From Streptomyces canus (GTDB taxonomy: Bacteria > Actinomycetota > Actinomycetes > Streptomycetales > Streptomycetaceae), in assembly GCF_001514145.1 (NCBI RefSeq), contig NZ_KQ948657.1, forward strand, positions 778,323-842,322: DNA of 64,000 nt. Reading direction: 5' to 3'. The position numbers were made by a program, and so were the translations under genes. Of this stretch, positions 33,523 through 41,067 are shown piece after piece. Below the pieces are notes generated by a model. That model had not been told where the DNA came from. It made no database searches and was given only the letters and a program-made list of their open reading frames with translations. The stretch's first letter is position 1. Each line of letters opens with the position of its first letter.

Positions 33523-34866
33523 ATGGCCACGGACTACGGGTACGACAGTGGGCTCGGGTTCCCCGAGACGGTACGGCGGCACCGGGTGCCGGCCGGGCTG
33601 CGGGCGCCGTTCGAGGGGCGGACCTGGCGGGAGTTCGGCTATGTGCTGCTGAGCCTGCCGATCAGCATCGTGATGTTCACGTACGCCGTCACGATGATCT
33701 CGCTCGGCGCGGGCCTCCTCGTGACCTTCCTCGGGATTCCGGTCTTCGCGGCCGGGCTCGCCGGATGCCGTGGGCTCGGGGCACTGGAGCGGGCACGGGC
33801 CCGGGGGCTGCTGGGTCTCGAGGTCGGCGATCCGGAGCCGCTCAGGATGCGGAAGTCCGGGTTCATGGCGTGGATGGGGGCGGTGCTCAAGAGCGGGACG
33901 TCGTGGCGGACGCTGCTGTACTCGGTGCTGCACCTGCCGTGGGCGGCGTTCTCGTTCGTCGTCGCGGTGAACTTCTGGGTGTACGGGTGGGCGCTGCTGA
34001 CGTATCCGCTGTGGTTCTGGGTCTTCCCGGCGTACGTCGGTCAGGACGGGCTTCAGCTCTACGGCGACCAGACGCACCACATCTACCTGGACAACCCGTT
34101 CGAGATCGGTGTGACCGCGCTGGTGGGACTGCTGTTCACGCTGGCCACGCCGTGGATCGTGCGGGCGCTGACGATGGTGGACCGGGTGATGGTGCACGGG
34201 CTGCTCGGGCCGACCCGGCTGACGGCACGGGTGGTGGAGCTGGAGTCCGACCGGGGGGTCGTGGTGGACACGGCGGCCGCGGATCTGCGTCGGATCGAGC
34301 GGGATCTGCACGACGGTGCGCAGGCTCGGCTGGTGGCGCTGGCCATGGATCTGGGGCTGGCGAAGGAGAAGCTCACGGAGGATCCTGCCGCGGCGGCGCG
34401 GATGGTGGACGAGGCGCACGGTGAGGTGAAGACGGCGCTTCAGGAGCTGCGGGATCTGGCGCGGGGGATTCATCCGGCGGTGCTGACCGACCGGGGGCTG
34501 GACGCCGCGCTGTCGGCGGTGGCTTCCCGGTGCACGGTGCCGGTGCAGGTGGAGGTGGATCTGCCGGCCCGGCCCGCGCCGGCGATCGAGGGGATCGCGT
34601 ACTTCACGGTGTCGGAGCTGCTGCAGAACATCAGCAAGCACTCTCGGGCGACGTTCGCCGCGGTGGATGTGTGGCGGGTGGAGAACCGGTTGATGCTCCA
34701 GGTCGTGGACAACGGGGTGGGTGGGGCCGATGTGTCCTCCGGGTCCGGGCTTGCGGGGTTGGCGGAGCGGCTGGACGCGGTGGACGGGATCCTGGTGGTG
34801 GATTCGCCGGTCGGGGGGCCCACTCGGGTGACGGCGGAGTTGCCGTGGCGGGACGAGCGGGTGTGA
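33523..34866 (+). CDS. Sensor histidine kinase (HisKA_3 type), second of the pair
   Basis: 447-residue paralogue of the upstream kinase with the same architecture. The sensor domain (residues ~20-235) has two pairs of helices; its middle loop is longer and ends in an extra hydrophobic segment around YGWALLTYPLWFWVFPAYVG, followed by an extracytoplasmic-looking stretch GQDGLQLYGDQTHHIYLDNPFE that the first kinase lacks. His263 lies in DLHDGAQARLVALAMDLGLAKEKL; the ATP domain has FTVSELLQNISKHS and VVDNGVGGADVSSGSGLAGLAERL. Preceded by GAGAAGAAGGACG. Near-identity of the kinase cores and divergence of the sensors suggest gene duplication with two inputs feeding one response regulator. Confidence 0.92.
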   Translation: MATDYGYDSGLGFPETVRRHRVPAGLRAPFEGRTWREFGYVLLSLPISIVMFTYAVTMISLGAGLLVTFLGIPVFAAGLAGCRGLGALERARARGLLGLEVGDPEPLRMRKSGFMAWMGAVLKSGTSWRTLLYSVLHLPWAAFSFVVAVNFWVYGWALLTYPLWFWVFPAYVGQDGLQLYGDQTHHIYLDNPFEIGVTALVGLLFTLATPWIVRALTMVDRVMVHGLLGPTRLTARVVELESDRGVVVDTAAADLRRIERDLHDGAQARLVALAMDLGLAKEKLTEDPAAAARMVDEAHGEVKTALQELRDLARGIHPAVLTDRGLDAALSAVASRCTVPVQVEVDLPARPAPAIEGIAYFTVSELLQNISKHSRATFAAVDVWRVENRLMLQVVDNGVGGADVSSGSGLAGLAERLDAVDGILVVDSPVGGPTRVTAELPWRDERV

Positions 34867-35307
34867 CGGGTACGGCGTGAGAGGGCGGTGGGGGTGTTCG
34901 CCCCCGCCGCCCTTGGCCATTCCCCTCCCCCAGGGGCTGCCGTCCCTTCGACCCCGCGGGGGGTCCGCAGGTCTGCCCCTGCGGCGGGTCCCGGGGCCCG
35001 CAAGGACTGGCGCCCGGCGAGGTGCCTGGACCCCGCAAAACCCAGCGCCCGCGAGGTACCCGGCCCGCACACCCGGCGCCCTGCGAGCCGCCTGTCCCCG
35101 CACGACTCGACGCCCTGCGCGACGCCCGCCCCCGCAAAACCCGGCGCCCCGCCCTCCCCCAAACCCCCGGCATCTCTCCGCCCCCGCCGGAGCCCCGCGG
35201 CGAGGATGGCCGGATTTCGAGTGTGGTCCCGTGTTATCGGGCCCTTGTTCGTATTCCTGGGGTCCTAATCCCGTTGCCCGCGCCCACCCGGATCCGAATG
35301 CTGGAAT
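34867..35307. other. Intergenic region between kinase and response regulator
   Basis: A 441-base C-rich gap with no convincing gene on either strand: open frames here lack codon structure and are products of a degenerate repeat (35001-35155). Its right edge carries the promoter-proximal palindrome at 35308-35323. Confidence 0.6.
35001..35155 (+). repeat. Five degenerate ~34-bp tandem units
   Basis: Units of the form CCGCA(A/C)..., about 5-6 variable bases, GGCGCCC, then GCGAGG, start at 35001, 35036, 35068, 35101 and 35135 (spacings 35, 32, 33, 34). Identity between units is only moderate and no conserved spacer pattern is present. Confidence 0.55.
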
Positions 35308-35323
35308 GCTGGACTTGTCCAGC
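35308..35323. promoter_or_regulatory. Perfect palindrome before the response regulator
   Basis: GCTGGAC-TT-GTCCAGC, 7-bp arms with a 2-base centre, 48 bases upstream of the response-regulator start. A likely binding site for a dimeric regulator, possibly the encoded NarL/LuxR-type protein itself. Confidence 0.6.
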
Positions 35324-35370
35324 GGGTGGACAGGGAGTGGGCTGGGGGGCCGAGAGTCGTGGAGGACAGG

Positions 35371-36030
35371 GTGCGGGTGGTCATCGCCGAGGATTCAGTG
35401 CTGCTGAGGGAGGGCCTGACCCGGTTGCTGACCGACCGCGGGCACGACGTCGTGGCCGGGGTGGGCGACGGGGAGGCACTGATCAAGACGATCGGTGAGC
35501 TGGACGCTCAGGGCGAGCTGCCCGACGTCGTCGTCGCCGATGTGCGGATGCCTCCGACGCACACGGACGAGGGCGTGCGAGCCGCCGTACAACTGCGCAA
35601 GGCACATCCCGGACTCGGGGTACTCGTACTGTCGCAGTACGTGGAGGAGCGGTACGCCACCGAGTTGCTGGCCGGGTCCAGTCGCGGAGTGGGGTACCTG
35701 CTCAAGGACCGGGTCGCGGAGGTGCGTGAGTTCGTGGACGCGGTGGTGCGGGTGGCCGAGGGAGGTACCGCCCTCGACCCCGAGGTGGTCGCTCAGCTGC
35801 TGGGACGCAGCCGTAAGCAGGACGTGCTCGCCCATCTCACGCCCCGGGAGCGGGAGGTCCTGGGACTCATGGCCGAGGGGCGCACCAACTCGGCGATCGC
35901 GCGGCAGCTCGTCGTGAGCGACGGGGCCGTGGAGAAGCATGTCAGCAACATCTTCCTGAAGCTCGGGCTGTCCCCGAGCGACGGGGACCACCGGCGGGTG
36001 CTGGCGGTGCTGACCTATCTGAACTCCTGA
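35371..36030 (+). CDS. NarL/LuxR-family response regulator
   Basis: 219-residue DNA-binding response regulator. The receiver domain covers residues 1-125: acidic pair Glu7/Asp8, phospho-acceptor Asp57 in VVVADVRMPP, Ser/Thr switch in VLVLSQY and Lys112 in GYLLKDRV. The LuxR-type helix-turn-helix (about residues 150-215) reads LTPREREVLGLMAEGRTNSAIARQLVVSDGAVEKHVSNIFLKLGL. GTG 35371 is chosen because GGAGG lies 5 bases before it; GTG 35359, four codons upstream, is an alternative. It follows the two sensor kinases and is followed by korAB, so the system may control that operon or the divergent nuo operon (inference). Confidence 0.92.
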   Translation: MRVVIAEDSVLLREGLTRLLTDRGHDVVAGVGDGEALIKTIGELDAQGELPDVVVADVRMPPTHTDEGVRAAVQLRKAHPGLGVLVLSQYVEERYATELLAGSSRGVGYLLKDRVAEVREFVDAVVRVAEGGTALDPEVVAQLLGRSRKQDVLAHLTPREREVLGLMAEGRTNSAIARQLVVSDGAVEKHVSNIFLKLGLSPSDGDHRRVLAVLTYLNS

Positions 36031-36032
36031 CA

Positions 36033-36051
36033 ATCTGACACCGTGTCAGAT
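36033..36051. promoter_or_regulatory. Perfect inverted repeat between response regulator and korA
   Basis: ATCTGACA-CCG-TGTCAGAT, 8-bp arms with a 3-base centre, beginning 3 bases after the regulator stop codon. It could be an operator controlling korAB (korA starts 254 bases downstream) or a short terminator; the lack of a T-tract and the short GC-poor stem favour an operator. The remaining 250 bases before korA show no gene. Confidence 0.6.
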
Positions 36052-36304
36052 GCCGGGGTGGCGGCCGGCCAGCGGGACGGAGTGCCGCCCGGGAGCGAGA
36101 ACCAAAGACCGATGAGGGAGCGTCTTCAAGGAAAGCGCCGGGGGGCGAGTAAATGGTGACAATTCAGGGCGCCGTAACGTCTCAAAAGCACGTCCGTCAT
36201 GCGAATGGCCGAGGGAAGGCGACCCCTGCGGTCGTAGGGTTGATCCTGGGAAGGCCTGCGGGAAGGCCGCTCCCGAACAGCCGCCTCGAGGGAGGTCCAG
36301 TTCA

Positions 36305-38233
36305 GTGACCAGTCAGGTCAGCAGCCCAGCGGAGCAGGCCGACGAAGCCGTCGTAGGAGAGCAGCGCAAAGAGGCCGGCGTGAAGGACGTCCGCCGCCTC
36401 GACCGGGTGATCATTCGTTTCGCGGGGGACTCCGGTGACGGGATGCAGCTCACCGGGGACCGTTTCACCTCGGAGACCGCGTCCTTCGGCAACGACCTGT
36501 CCACGCTTCCCAACTTCCCCGCCGAGATCCGGGCCCCTGCCGGAACCCTGCCGGGTGTCTCCTCCTTCCAACTGCACTTCGCCGACCACGACATCCTCAC
36601 GCCGGGCGACGCGCCCAACGTGCTGGTGGCCATGAACCCCGCCGCTCTCAAAGCCAACATCGCCGATCTGCCGCGCGGTGCGGAGATCATCGTCAACACG
36701 GACGAGTTCACCAAACGGGCGATGCAGAAAGTGGGGTACGCGGCCTCGCCGCTGGAAGATGGATCGCTCGACGGTTACAGCCTTCATCCGGTCCCCCTGA
36801 CCACGCTGACCGTCGAGGCCCTCAAGGATTTCGACCTCAGTCGCAAAGAGGCCGAGCGCAGCAAGAACATGTTCGCGCTCGGCCTCTTGTCGTGGATGTA
36901 CCACCGGCCCACCGAGGGCACGGAGAAGTTCCTGCGGACGAAGTTCGCGAGGAAGCCGGAGATCGCCGAGGCGAACCTGGCGGCCTTCCGGGCGGGCTGG
37001 AACTTCGGCGAGACCACCGAGGACTTCGCCGTCTCCTACGAGATCGCCCCGGCGACCAAGGCCTTCCCGGTCGGCACCTACCGCAACATCTCCGGGAACC
37101 TCGCACTGTCCTACGGACTGGTCGCCGCGTCTCGCCAGGCGGACCTGCCGTTGTTCCTGGGCTCGTACCCGATCACGCCGGCCTCGGACATCCTGCACGA
37201 GCTGAGCAAGCACAAGAACTTCGGGGTGCGGACCTTCCAGGCCGAGGACGAGATCGCGGGCATCGGCGCGGCGCTGGGCGCGGCCTTCGGCGGCTCACTG
37301 GCCGTGACGACGACCTCCGGGCCCGGCGTGGCCCTGAAGTCGGAGACCATCGGTCTCGCGGTCTCCCTGGAGCTGCCGCTTCTCGTCATCGACATCCAGA
37401 GAGGCGGCCCGTCGACCGGTCTGCCGACCAAGACCGAGCAGGCGGACCTGCTGCAGGCGATGTTCGGGCGCAACGGCGAGGCACCGGTGCCGATCGTCGC
37501 CCCCTGCACCCCGGCCGACTGCTTCGACGCGGCGCTGGAGGCGGCCCGGATCGCGCTGACCTACCGCACGCCGGTGATGCTGCTCTCGGACGGCTACCTG
37601 GCCAACGGCTCCGAGCCGTGGCGCATCCCCGAGCTGGACGAACTCCCGGACCTGAGCGTGCAGTTCGCGCAGGGCCCGAACCACACCCTGGCCGACGGCA
37701 CCGAGGTCTTCTGGCCCTACAAGCGCGATCCGCAGACCCTCGCCCGCCCCTGGGCGGTGCCCGGCACACCGGGTCTCGAACACCGCATCGGCGGGATCGA
37801 GAAGGAGGACGGGTCGGGCAACATCTCCTACGCCCCGGCCAACCACGACTTCATGGTCCGTATCCGCCAGGCCAAGATCGACGGGATCGACGTACCGGAT
37901 CTGGACGTGGACGATCCGCACGAGGCGCGCACGCTGGTGCTGGGCTGGGGATCGACGTACGGGCCCATCACGGCGGCCGTACGACGGCTGCGCACGGCCG
38001 GTGAGTCGATCGCGCAGGCGCACCTCCGCCACCTCAATCCCTTCCCGCGCAACCTGGGCGCGGTGCTGAAGGCGTACGACAAGGTCGTCATCCCGGAGAT
38101 GAACCTCGGACAGCTCGCCACGCTCATCCGGGCGAAGTACCTGGTCGACGCGCACAGCTACAACCAGGTCAACGGCATGCCGTTCAAGGCCGAACAGCTC
38201 GCCACGGCTCTCAAGGAGGCCATCGATGGCTGA
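36305..38233 (+). CDS. korA: 2-oxoacid:ferredoxin oxidoreductase subunit alpha (fused gamma-alpha)
   Basis: 642-residue subunit of a 2-oxoglutarate- or pyruvate-type ferredoxin oxidoreductase, which decarboxylates a 2-oxoacid to acyl-CoA and reduces ferredoxin. The N-terminal gamma domain (residues ~35-230) carries RFAGDSGDGMQLTGDRF. The alpha domain begins near GNLALSYGLVAASRQADLPLFLGSYPITPASDILHEL and includes FQAEDEIAGIGAALGAAFGG and TTSGPGVALKSETIGLAVSLELPLLVIDIQRGGPSTGLPTKTEQADLLQ. GTG 36305 has GGAGG 9 bases upstream. Its stop overlaps korB by 8 bases. The KorAB type without cysteine-rich domains in this subunit is common in actinobacteria and supports the TCA cycle or CO2-dependent growth. 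Confidence 0.94.
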   Translation: MTSQVSSPAEQADEAVVGEQRKEAGVKDVRRLDRVIIRFAGDSGDGMQLTGDRFTSETASFGNDLSTLPNFPAEIRAPAGTLPGVSSFQLHFADHDILTPGDAPNVLVAMNPAALKANIADLPRGAEIIVNTDEFTKRAMQKVGYAASPLEDGSLDGYSLHPVPLTTLTVEALKDFDLSRKEAERSKNMFALGLLSWMYHRPTEGTEKFLRTKFARKPEIAEANLAAFRAGWNFGETTEDFAVSYEIAPATKAFPVGTYRNISGNLALSYGLVAASRQADLPLFLGSYPITPASDILHELSKHKNFGVRTFQAEDEIAGIGAALGAAFGGSLAVTTTSGPGVALKSETIGLAVSLELPLLVIDIQRGGPSTGLPTKTEQADLLQAMFGRNGEAPVPIVAPCTPADCFDAALEAARIALTYRTPVMLLSDGYLANGSEPWRIPELDELPDLSVQFAQGPNHTLADGTEVFWPYKRDPQTLARPWAVPGTPGLEHRIGGIEKEDGSGNISYAPANHDFMVRIRQAKIDGIDVPDLDVDDPHEARTLVLGWGSTYGPITAAVRRLRTAGESIAQAHLRHLNPFPRNLGAVLKAYDKVVIPEMNLGQLATLIRAKYLVDAHSYNQVNGMPFKAEQLATALKEAIDG

Positions 38234-39305
38234 GACGTCCACGGAAGGCACGGGCACGATCGAAGCACTCACGCTCGTCCCCAAGGCCGAGGCCCGCCAG
38301 AGCATGAAGGACTTCAAGAGCGACCAGGAAGTCCGCTGGTGCCCCGGCTGCGGTGACTACGCGATCCTCGCCGCCGTCCAGGGCTTCATGCCGGAGCTCG
38401 GGCTGGCCAAGGAGAACATCGTCTTCGTCTCCGGCATCGGCTGCTCGTCGCGGTTCCCGTACTACATGAACACGTACGGCATGCACTCGATCCACGGCCG
38501 GGCGCCGGCGATCGCGACGGGGCTGGCGTCGTCGCGCCGCGACCTGTCGGTGTGGGTGGTCACGGGCGACGGAGACGCGCTGTCCATCGGCGGCAACCAC
38601 CTCATCCACGCCCTGCGCCGGAACGTGAACCTGAAGATCCTGCTCTTCAACAACCGGATCTACGGCCTGACGAAGGGCCAGTACTCCCCCACCTCCGAGG
38701 TCGGCAAGATCACGAAGTCGACACCGATGGGCTCGCTGGACGCCCCCTTCAACCCGGTGTCCCTCGCCATCGGGGCCGAGGCGTCCTTCGTGGCGCGAAC
38801 GGTGGACTCGGACCGCAAGCACCTGACACAGGTGCTGCGGGAGGCGGCCGCCCATCCGGGTACCGCGCTGATCGAGATCTACCAGAACTGCAACATCTTC
38901 AACGACGGCGCCTTCGAGGCCCTGAAGGACAAGCAGCAGGCCGAAGAGGCGGTGATCCGCCTGGAGCACGGGAGGCCGATCCGCTTCGGAACGGACCTGT
39001 CCAAGGGCGTGGTGCGGGATGCGGCGACGGGTGACCTGAAGGTGGTCACGGTGACGCCGTCGAACGAGGCGCAGATCCTGGTCCACGACGCGCACTCCGC
39101 GTCCCCGACGACAGCCTTCGCCCTGTCCCGCCTGGCCGACCCGGACACGCTCCACCACACACCGATCGGGGTCTTCCGGTCGGTGGACCGGCCGGTGTAC
39201 GACACGCAGATGGCGGACCAGCTGGATGCGGCGATCGAGCAGAACGGCAAGGGGGATCTGGCGGCCCTGTTGGCCGGGGGGGACACCTGGACGGTCGTGG
39301 GGTGA
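38226..39305 (+). CDS. korB: 2-oxoacid:ferredoxin oxidoreductase subunit beta
   Basis: 359-residue TPP- and iron-sulfur-binding subunit. Cluster and TPP residues are visible in VRWCPGCGDYAIL (CxxC) and VSGIGCSSRFPYYM (third Cys); the TPP/Mg motif is VVTGDGDALSIGGNHLIHALRRN(V/I)NLKILLFNNRIYGLTKGQYSP. A fourth Cys lies in YQNCNIFNDGAF. The reaction partner is ferredoxin. The gene starts inside korA and ends with a strong hairpin, defining a two-gene operon. In this window no ferredoxin gene is next to it, so the acceptor is encoded elsewhere, or electrons go to the nearby NADH-module-free complex I (inference). Confidence 0.94.
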   Translation: MAETSTEGTGTIEALTLVPKAEARQSMKDFKSDQEVRWCPGCGDYAILAAVQGFMPELGLAKENIVFVSGIGCSSRFPYYMNTYGMHSIHGRAPAIATGLASSRRDLSVWVVTGDGDALSIGGNHLIHALRRNVNLKILLFNNRIYGLTKGQYSPTSEVGKITKSTPMGSLDAPFNPVSLAIGAEASFVARTVDSDRKHLTQVLREAAAHPGTALIEIYQNCNIFNDGAFEALKDKQQAEEAVIRLEHGRPIRFGTDLSKGVVRDAATGDLKVVTVTPSNEAQILVHDAHSASPTTAFALSRLADPDTLHHTPIGVFRSVDRPVYDTQMADQLDAAIEQNGKGDLAALLAGGDTWTVVG

Positions 39306-39318
39306 CGGAGACGTGAAC

Positions 39319-39357
39319 GAAGGGCCCGGATGGAGCAGGACAGCATCCGGGCCCTTC
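39319..39357 (+). terminator. Terminator of korAB
   Basis: Perfect 14-bp arms GAAGGGCCCGGATG / CATCCGGGCCCTTC with an 11-base loop, starting 13 bases after the korB stop. It also separates the convergent small gene ending at 39363. Confidence 0.85.
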
Positions 39358-39362
39358 ACCAT

Positions 39363-39710
39363 TCACACGTCGGGGATGTCCTTCTTGGCGCGAATGAGGG
39401 TCTCACGGCTGATGACGACGATGCGTTCGTAGTCGGCTCGGGCCGCGTCGGGTGGTAGCGAGGACTCCAGGGCGGCAGTGGCTTCGGTGCCCATCACGGC
39501 GAAGTTGCCGTCGCTGAGTTCAAACAGATCGGGGCATGTCTCACCGGTCGTACAACTTCTTTCCCGAGGGGAGACGCCGAGACGGCGAGTGACATGTGCG
39601 GCCGGGATTCCCTGATGCAAGAGCAGGCCCCTTCTCGTGGCGATCGCTGCGGGGCCGTCCGAGAACCCCGCGAACGACTTGCTCCCCATTCGGTTACGGC
39701 CGCATCCCAA
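39363..39710 (-). CDS. Small hypothetical protein, start uncertain
   Basis: Up to 115 residues. The C-terminal 55 residues (CPDLFELSDGNFAVMGTEAT, then ALESSLPPDAARADYERIVVISRETLIRAKKDIPDV) are convincing and resemble short Streptomyces proteins of about 70 residues with the pattern CPxxFELxxGxFAxxGxxxT...YERIVVI. The N-terminal 40-50 residues look non-conserved, and no good ATG sits at the expected place; a TTG at 39620 preceded by AAGGGG would give a more usual length. Function unknown; in other strains such proteins accompany DUF397/XRE regulators. Confidence 0.55.
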   Translation of the reverse strand: MGCGRNRMGSKSFAGFSDGPAAIATRRGLLLHQGIPAAHVTRRLGVSPRERSCTTGETCPDLFELSDGNFAVMGTEATAALESSLPPDAARADYERIVVISRETLIRAKKDIPDV

Positions 39711-39778
39711 CTTTCCGCTTTTTCAGCGGAACGTACCAAACACCTGAACACAAAATGCCCCATCGCATGCGCCGAGCG

Positions 39779-40342
39779 CTAGCTGGACGGCTCCTCGGAG
39801 AGCCCGACAACCCACCACTCGTCGGGGTCCTCATCCAGCTCCTCCAGCACGGCGTCGACGGCCTTGGCGATGCGCCCCTCCAGAGAGTCGTCCGGGAGAC
39901 TCAGCCGGTGCTCCACCGTGCGCCTCCAGTAGGTTGCGAACACTCCATTGCGGCAGAGGACGCGCAGGGCACCCACCAGTTCGCCCCAGTCATACATGCC
40001 CACCCGGTACGCGAGAACGTTGGTCGCGTACTCGCGATTGGCGAACAGCATCTGACGGCGCTCGCCGTCGGAAAGATCGTCCAGGGTACTCAGCACGGCG
40101 GCCAGCGCCGGATCATCGATCGCCCTGTCCAGTTGTCCAGTGATCATCTGGTGAAATTGGATGAGGTTGGCCCGATGCATCTCCTCCGCGAGCCGGCCCA
40201 GCTGATCCACGAGTGCCAGCAGGAGCTCCTGTCGGCGTCGACGCCCTGCACCCCAGGTGAAGAGGGCCCTCATCAGGCCGCGTCCCGCCTCGACAGCAGA
40301 ACCGATCCTGCTGCAATCGACGGCCGGAGTCTGTGTGGCCAT
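39779..40342 (-). CDS. DUF6082-like hypothetical protein
   Basis: 187-residue soluble helical protein. Recognisable features are the helix QELLLALVDQLGRLAEEMHRANLIQFHQMITGQLDRAI, then SDGERRQMLFANREYATNVLAYRVGMYDWGELVGALRVLCRNGVFATYWRRTVEHR. Multi-helix proteins of this pattern in Streptomyces are often annotated DUF6082 and typically lie near small regulator genes; the role is unknown. ATG 40342 is chosen (GGGGGA lies 10 bases before); the longer frame adds an unrelated leader. An 18-bp palindrome lies 90 bases upstream. Confidence 0.75.
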   Translation of the reverse strand: MATQTPAVDCSRIGSAVEAGRGLMRALFTWGAGRRRRQELLLALVDQLGRLAEEMHRANLIQFHQMITGQLDRAIDDPALAAVLSTLDDLSDGERRQMLFANREYATNVLAYRVGMYDWGELVGALRVLCRNGVFATYWRRTVEHRLSLPDDSLEGRIAKAVDAVLEELDEDPDEWWVVGLSEEPSS

Positions 40343-40431
40343 GTCAAGGCATCCCCCTGGATCCGGTGACCGTGCGCCGAGAGGTGGCGGGTCGGTGCAC
40401 GGTGGGCGTAGCACTCCGCATCCAGCGTGCC

Positions 40432-40449
40432 CGTCGACTCAAGTCGACG
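40432..40449. promoter_or_regulatory. Perfect 18-bp palindrome upstream of the DUF6082-like gene
   Basis: CGTCGACT-CA-AGTCGACG, 8-bp arms with a 2-base centre, in the 223-bp gap between the DUF6082-like gene and the HxlR gene. Candidate operator; the binding protein is not known. Confidence 0.6.
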
Positions 40450-40565
40450 CGGGAGGCGGAGAGGGGGCGCATGGGTGGACAGGGCTCGCATGTCGACCAA
40501 CGCCCTGATTCATGTGTGCCCCCTGGCGCCGTGTACATGCCTTCAGGTGAGCCCGCCGAGGTACA

Positions 40566-40976
40566 TCAGTCCTGCTCAGAGGCCTTCTTCCGCGTGTCGT
40601 ACCTCTCCCGCGCCTCCTGCACCGCCGCCATCCTCCTCGCGGTCCACTCCGACAGCCCGCGCACCTGTTCCGCCGCCTCGCGCCCGAGGTCGGTCAGCGA
40701 GTAGTCGACCCTCGGTGGGATCACCGGCTTGGCGTCCCGGTGGACCAGGCCGTCCCGTTCCAGGGTCTGGAGGGTCTGGGTCAGCATCTTCTCGCTGACG
40801 CCGCGGCCGAAGCCGCCGATCGCCCGGCGGAGTTCACTGAAGCGGTGCGGGCGGTCCAGAAGCTGGATCAGGACCAGGACGCCCCACCGGCTCGTCACGT
40901 GTTCCAGGACGAGGCGGTGGGGGCACATCGCTTCGCCCGACACCTCCGGGGCGTTCATCTCAGCACTTACCGACAT
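40566..40976 (-). CDS. HxlR family regulator (QorR-like)
   Basis: 136-residue winged-helix regulator of the HxlR family: CPHRLVLEHVTSRWGVLVLIQLLDRPHRFSELRRAIGGFGRGVSEKMLTQTLQTLERDGLVHRDAKPVIPPRVDYSLTDLG is the complete family signature, including the redox-sensitive N-terminal Cys (residue 18). E. coli YtfH/QorR is the analogous regulator next to qorB. The divergent gene here is a QorB-type oxidoreductase, with an inverted repeat in between, so autorepression and repression of qorB under redox control is likely. Confidence 0.9.
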   Translation of the reverse strand: MSVSAEMNAPEVSGEAMCPHRLVLEHVTSRWGVLVLIQLLDRPHRFSELRRAIGGFGRGVSEKMLTQTLQTLERDGLVHRDAKPVIPPRVDYSLTDLGREAAEQVRGLSEWTARRMAAVQEARERYDTRKKASEQD

Positions 40977-40979
40977 GCC

Positions 40980-41004
40980 AGTACCTTACTTCAAAGTGGG
41001 TACT
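40980..41004. promoter_or_regulatory. Inverted repeat, probable HxlR operator
   Basis: AGTACC-(13 bases)-GGTACT, beginning 3 bases upstream of the HxlR gene start and 64 bases before the qorB-like start. GTAC half-sites with such spacing are typical of HxlR-type operators. Confidence 0.7.
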
Positions 41005-41067
41005 TTCGCAGAGTTAGCGCTTCACCTATGGTTAGTGCCACCGCACCCCACAAGGAGATCGCACATC

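Noticed and set aside
35001..35155. CRISPR array
   Set aside because: Repeats are too divergent, period varies from 32 to 35 bases with no separate spacers, and there are no cas genes in the window.
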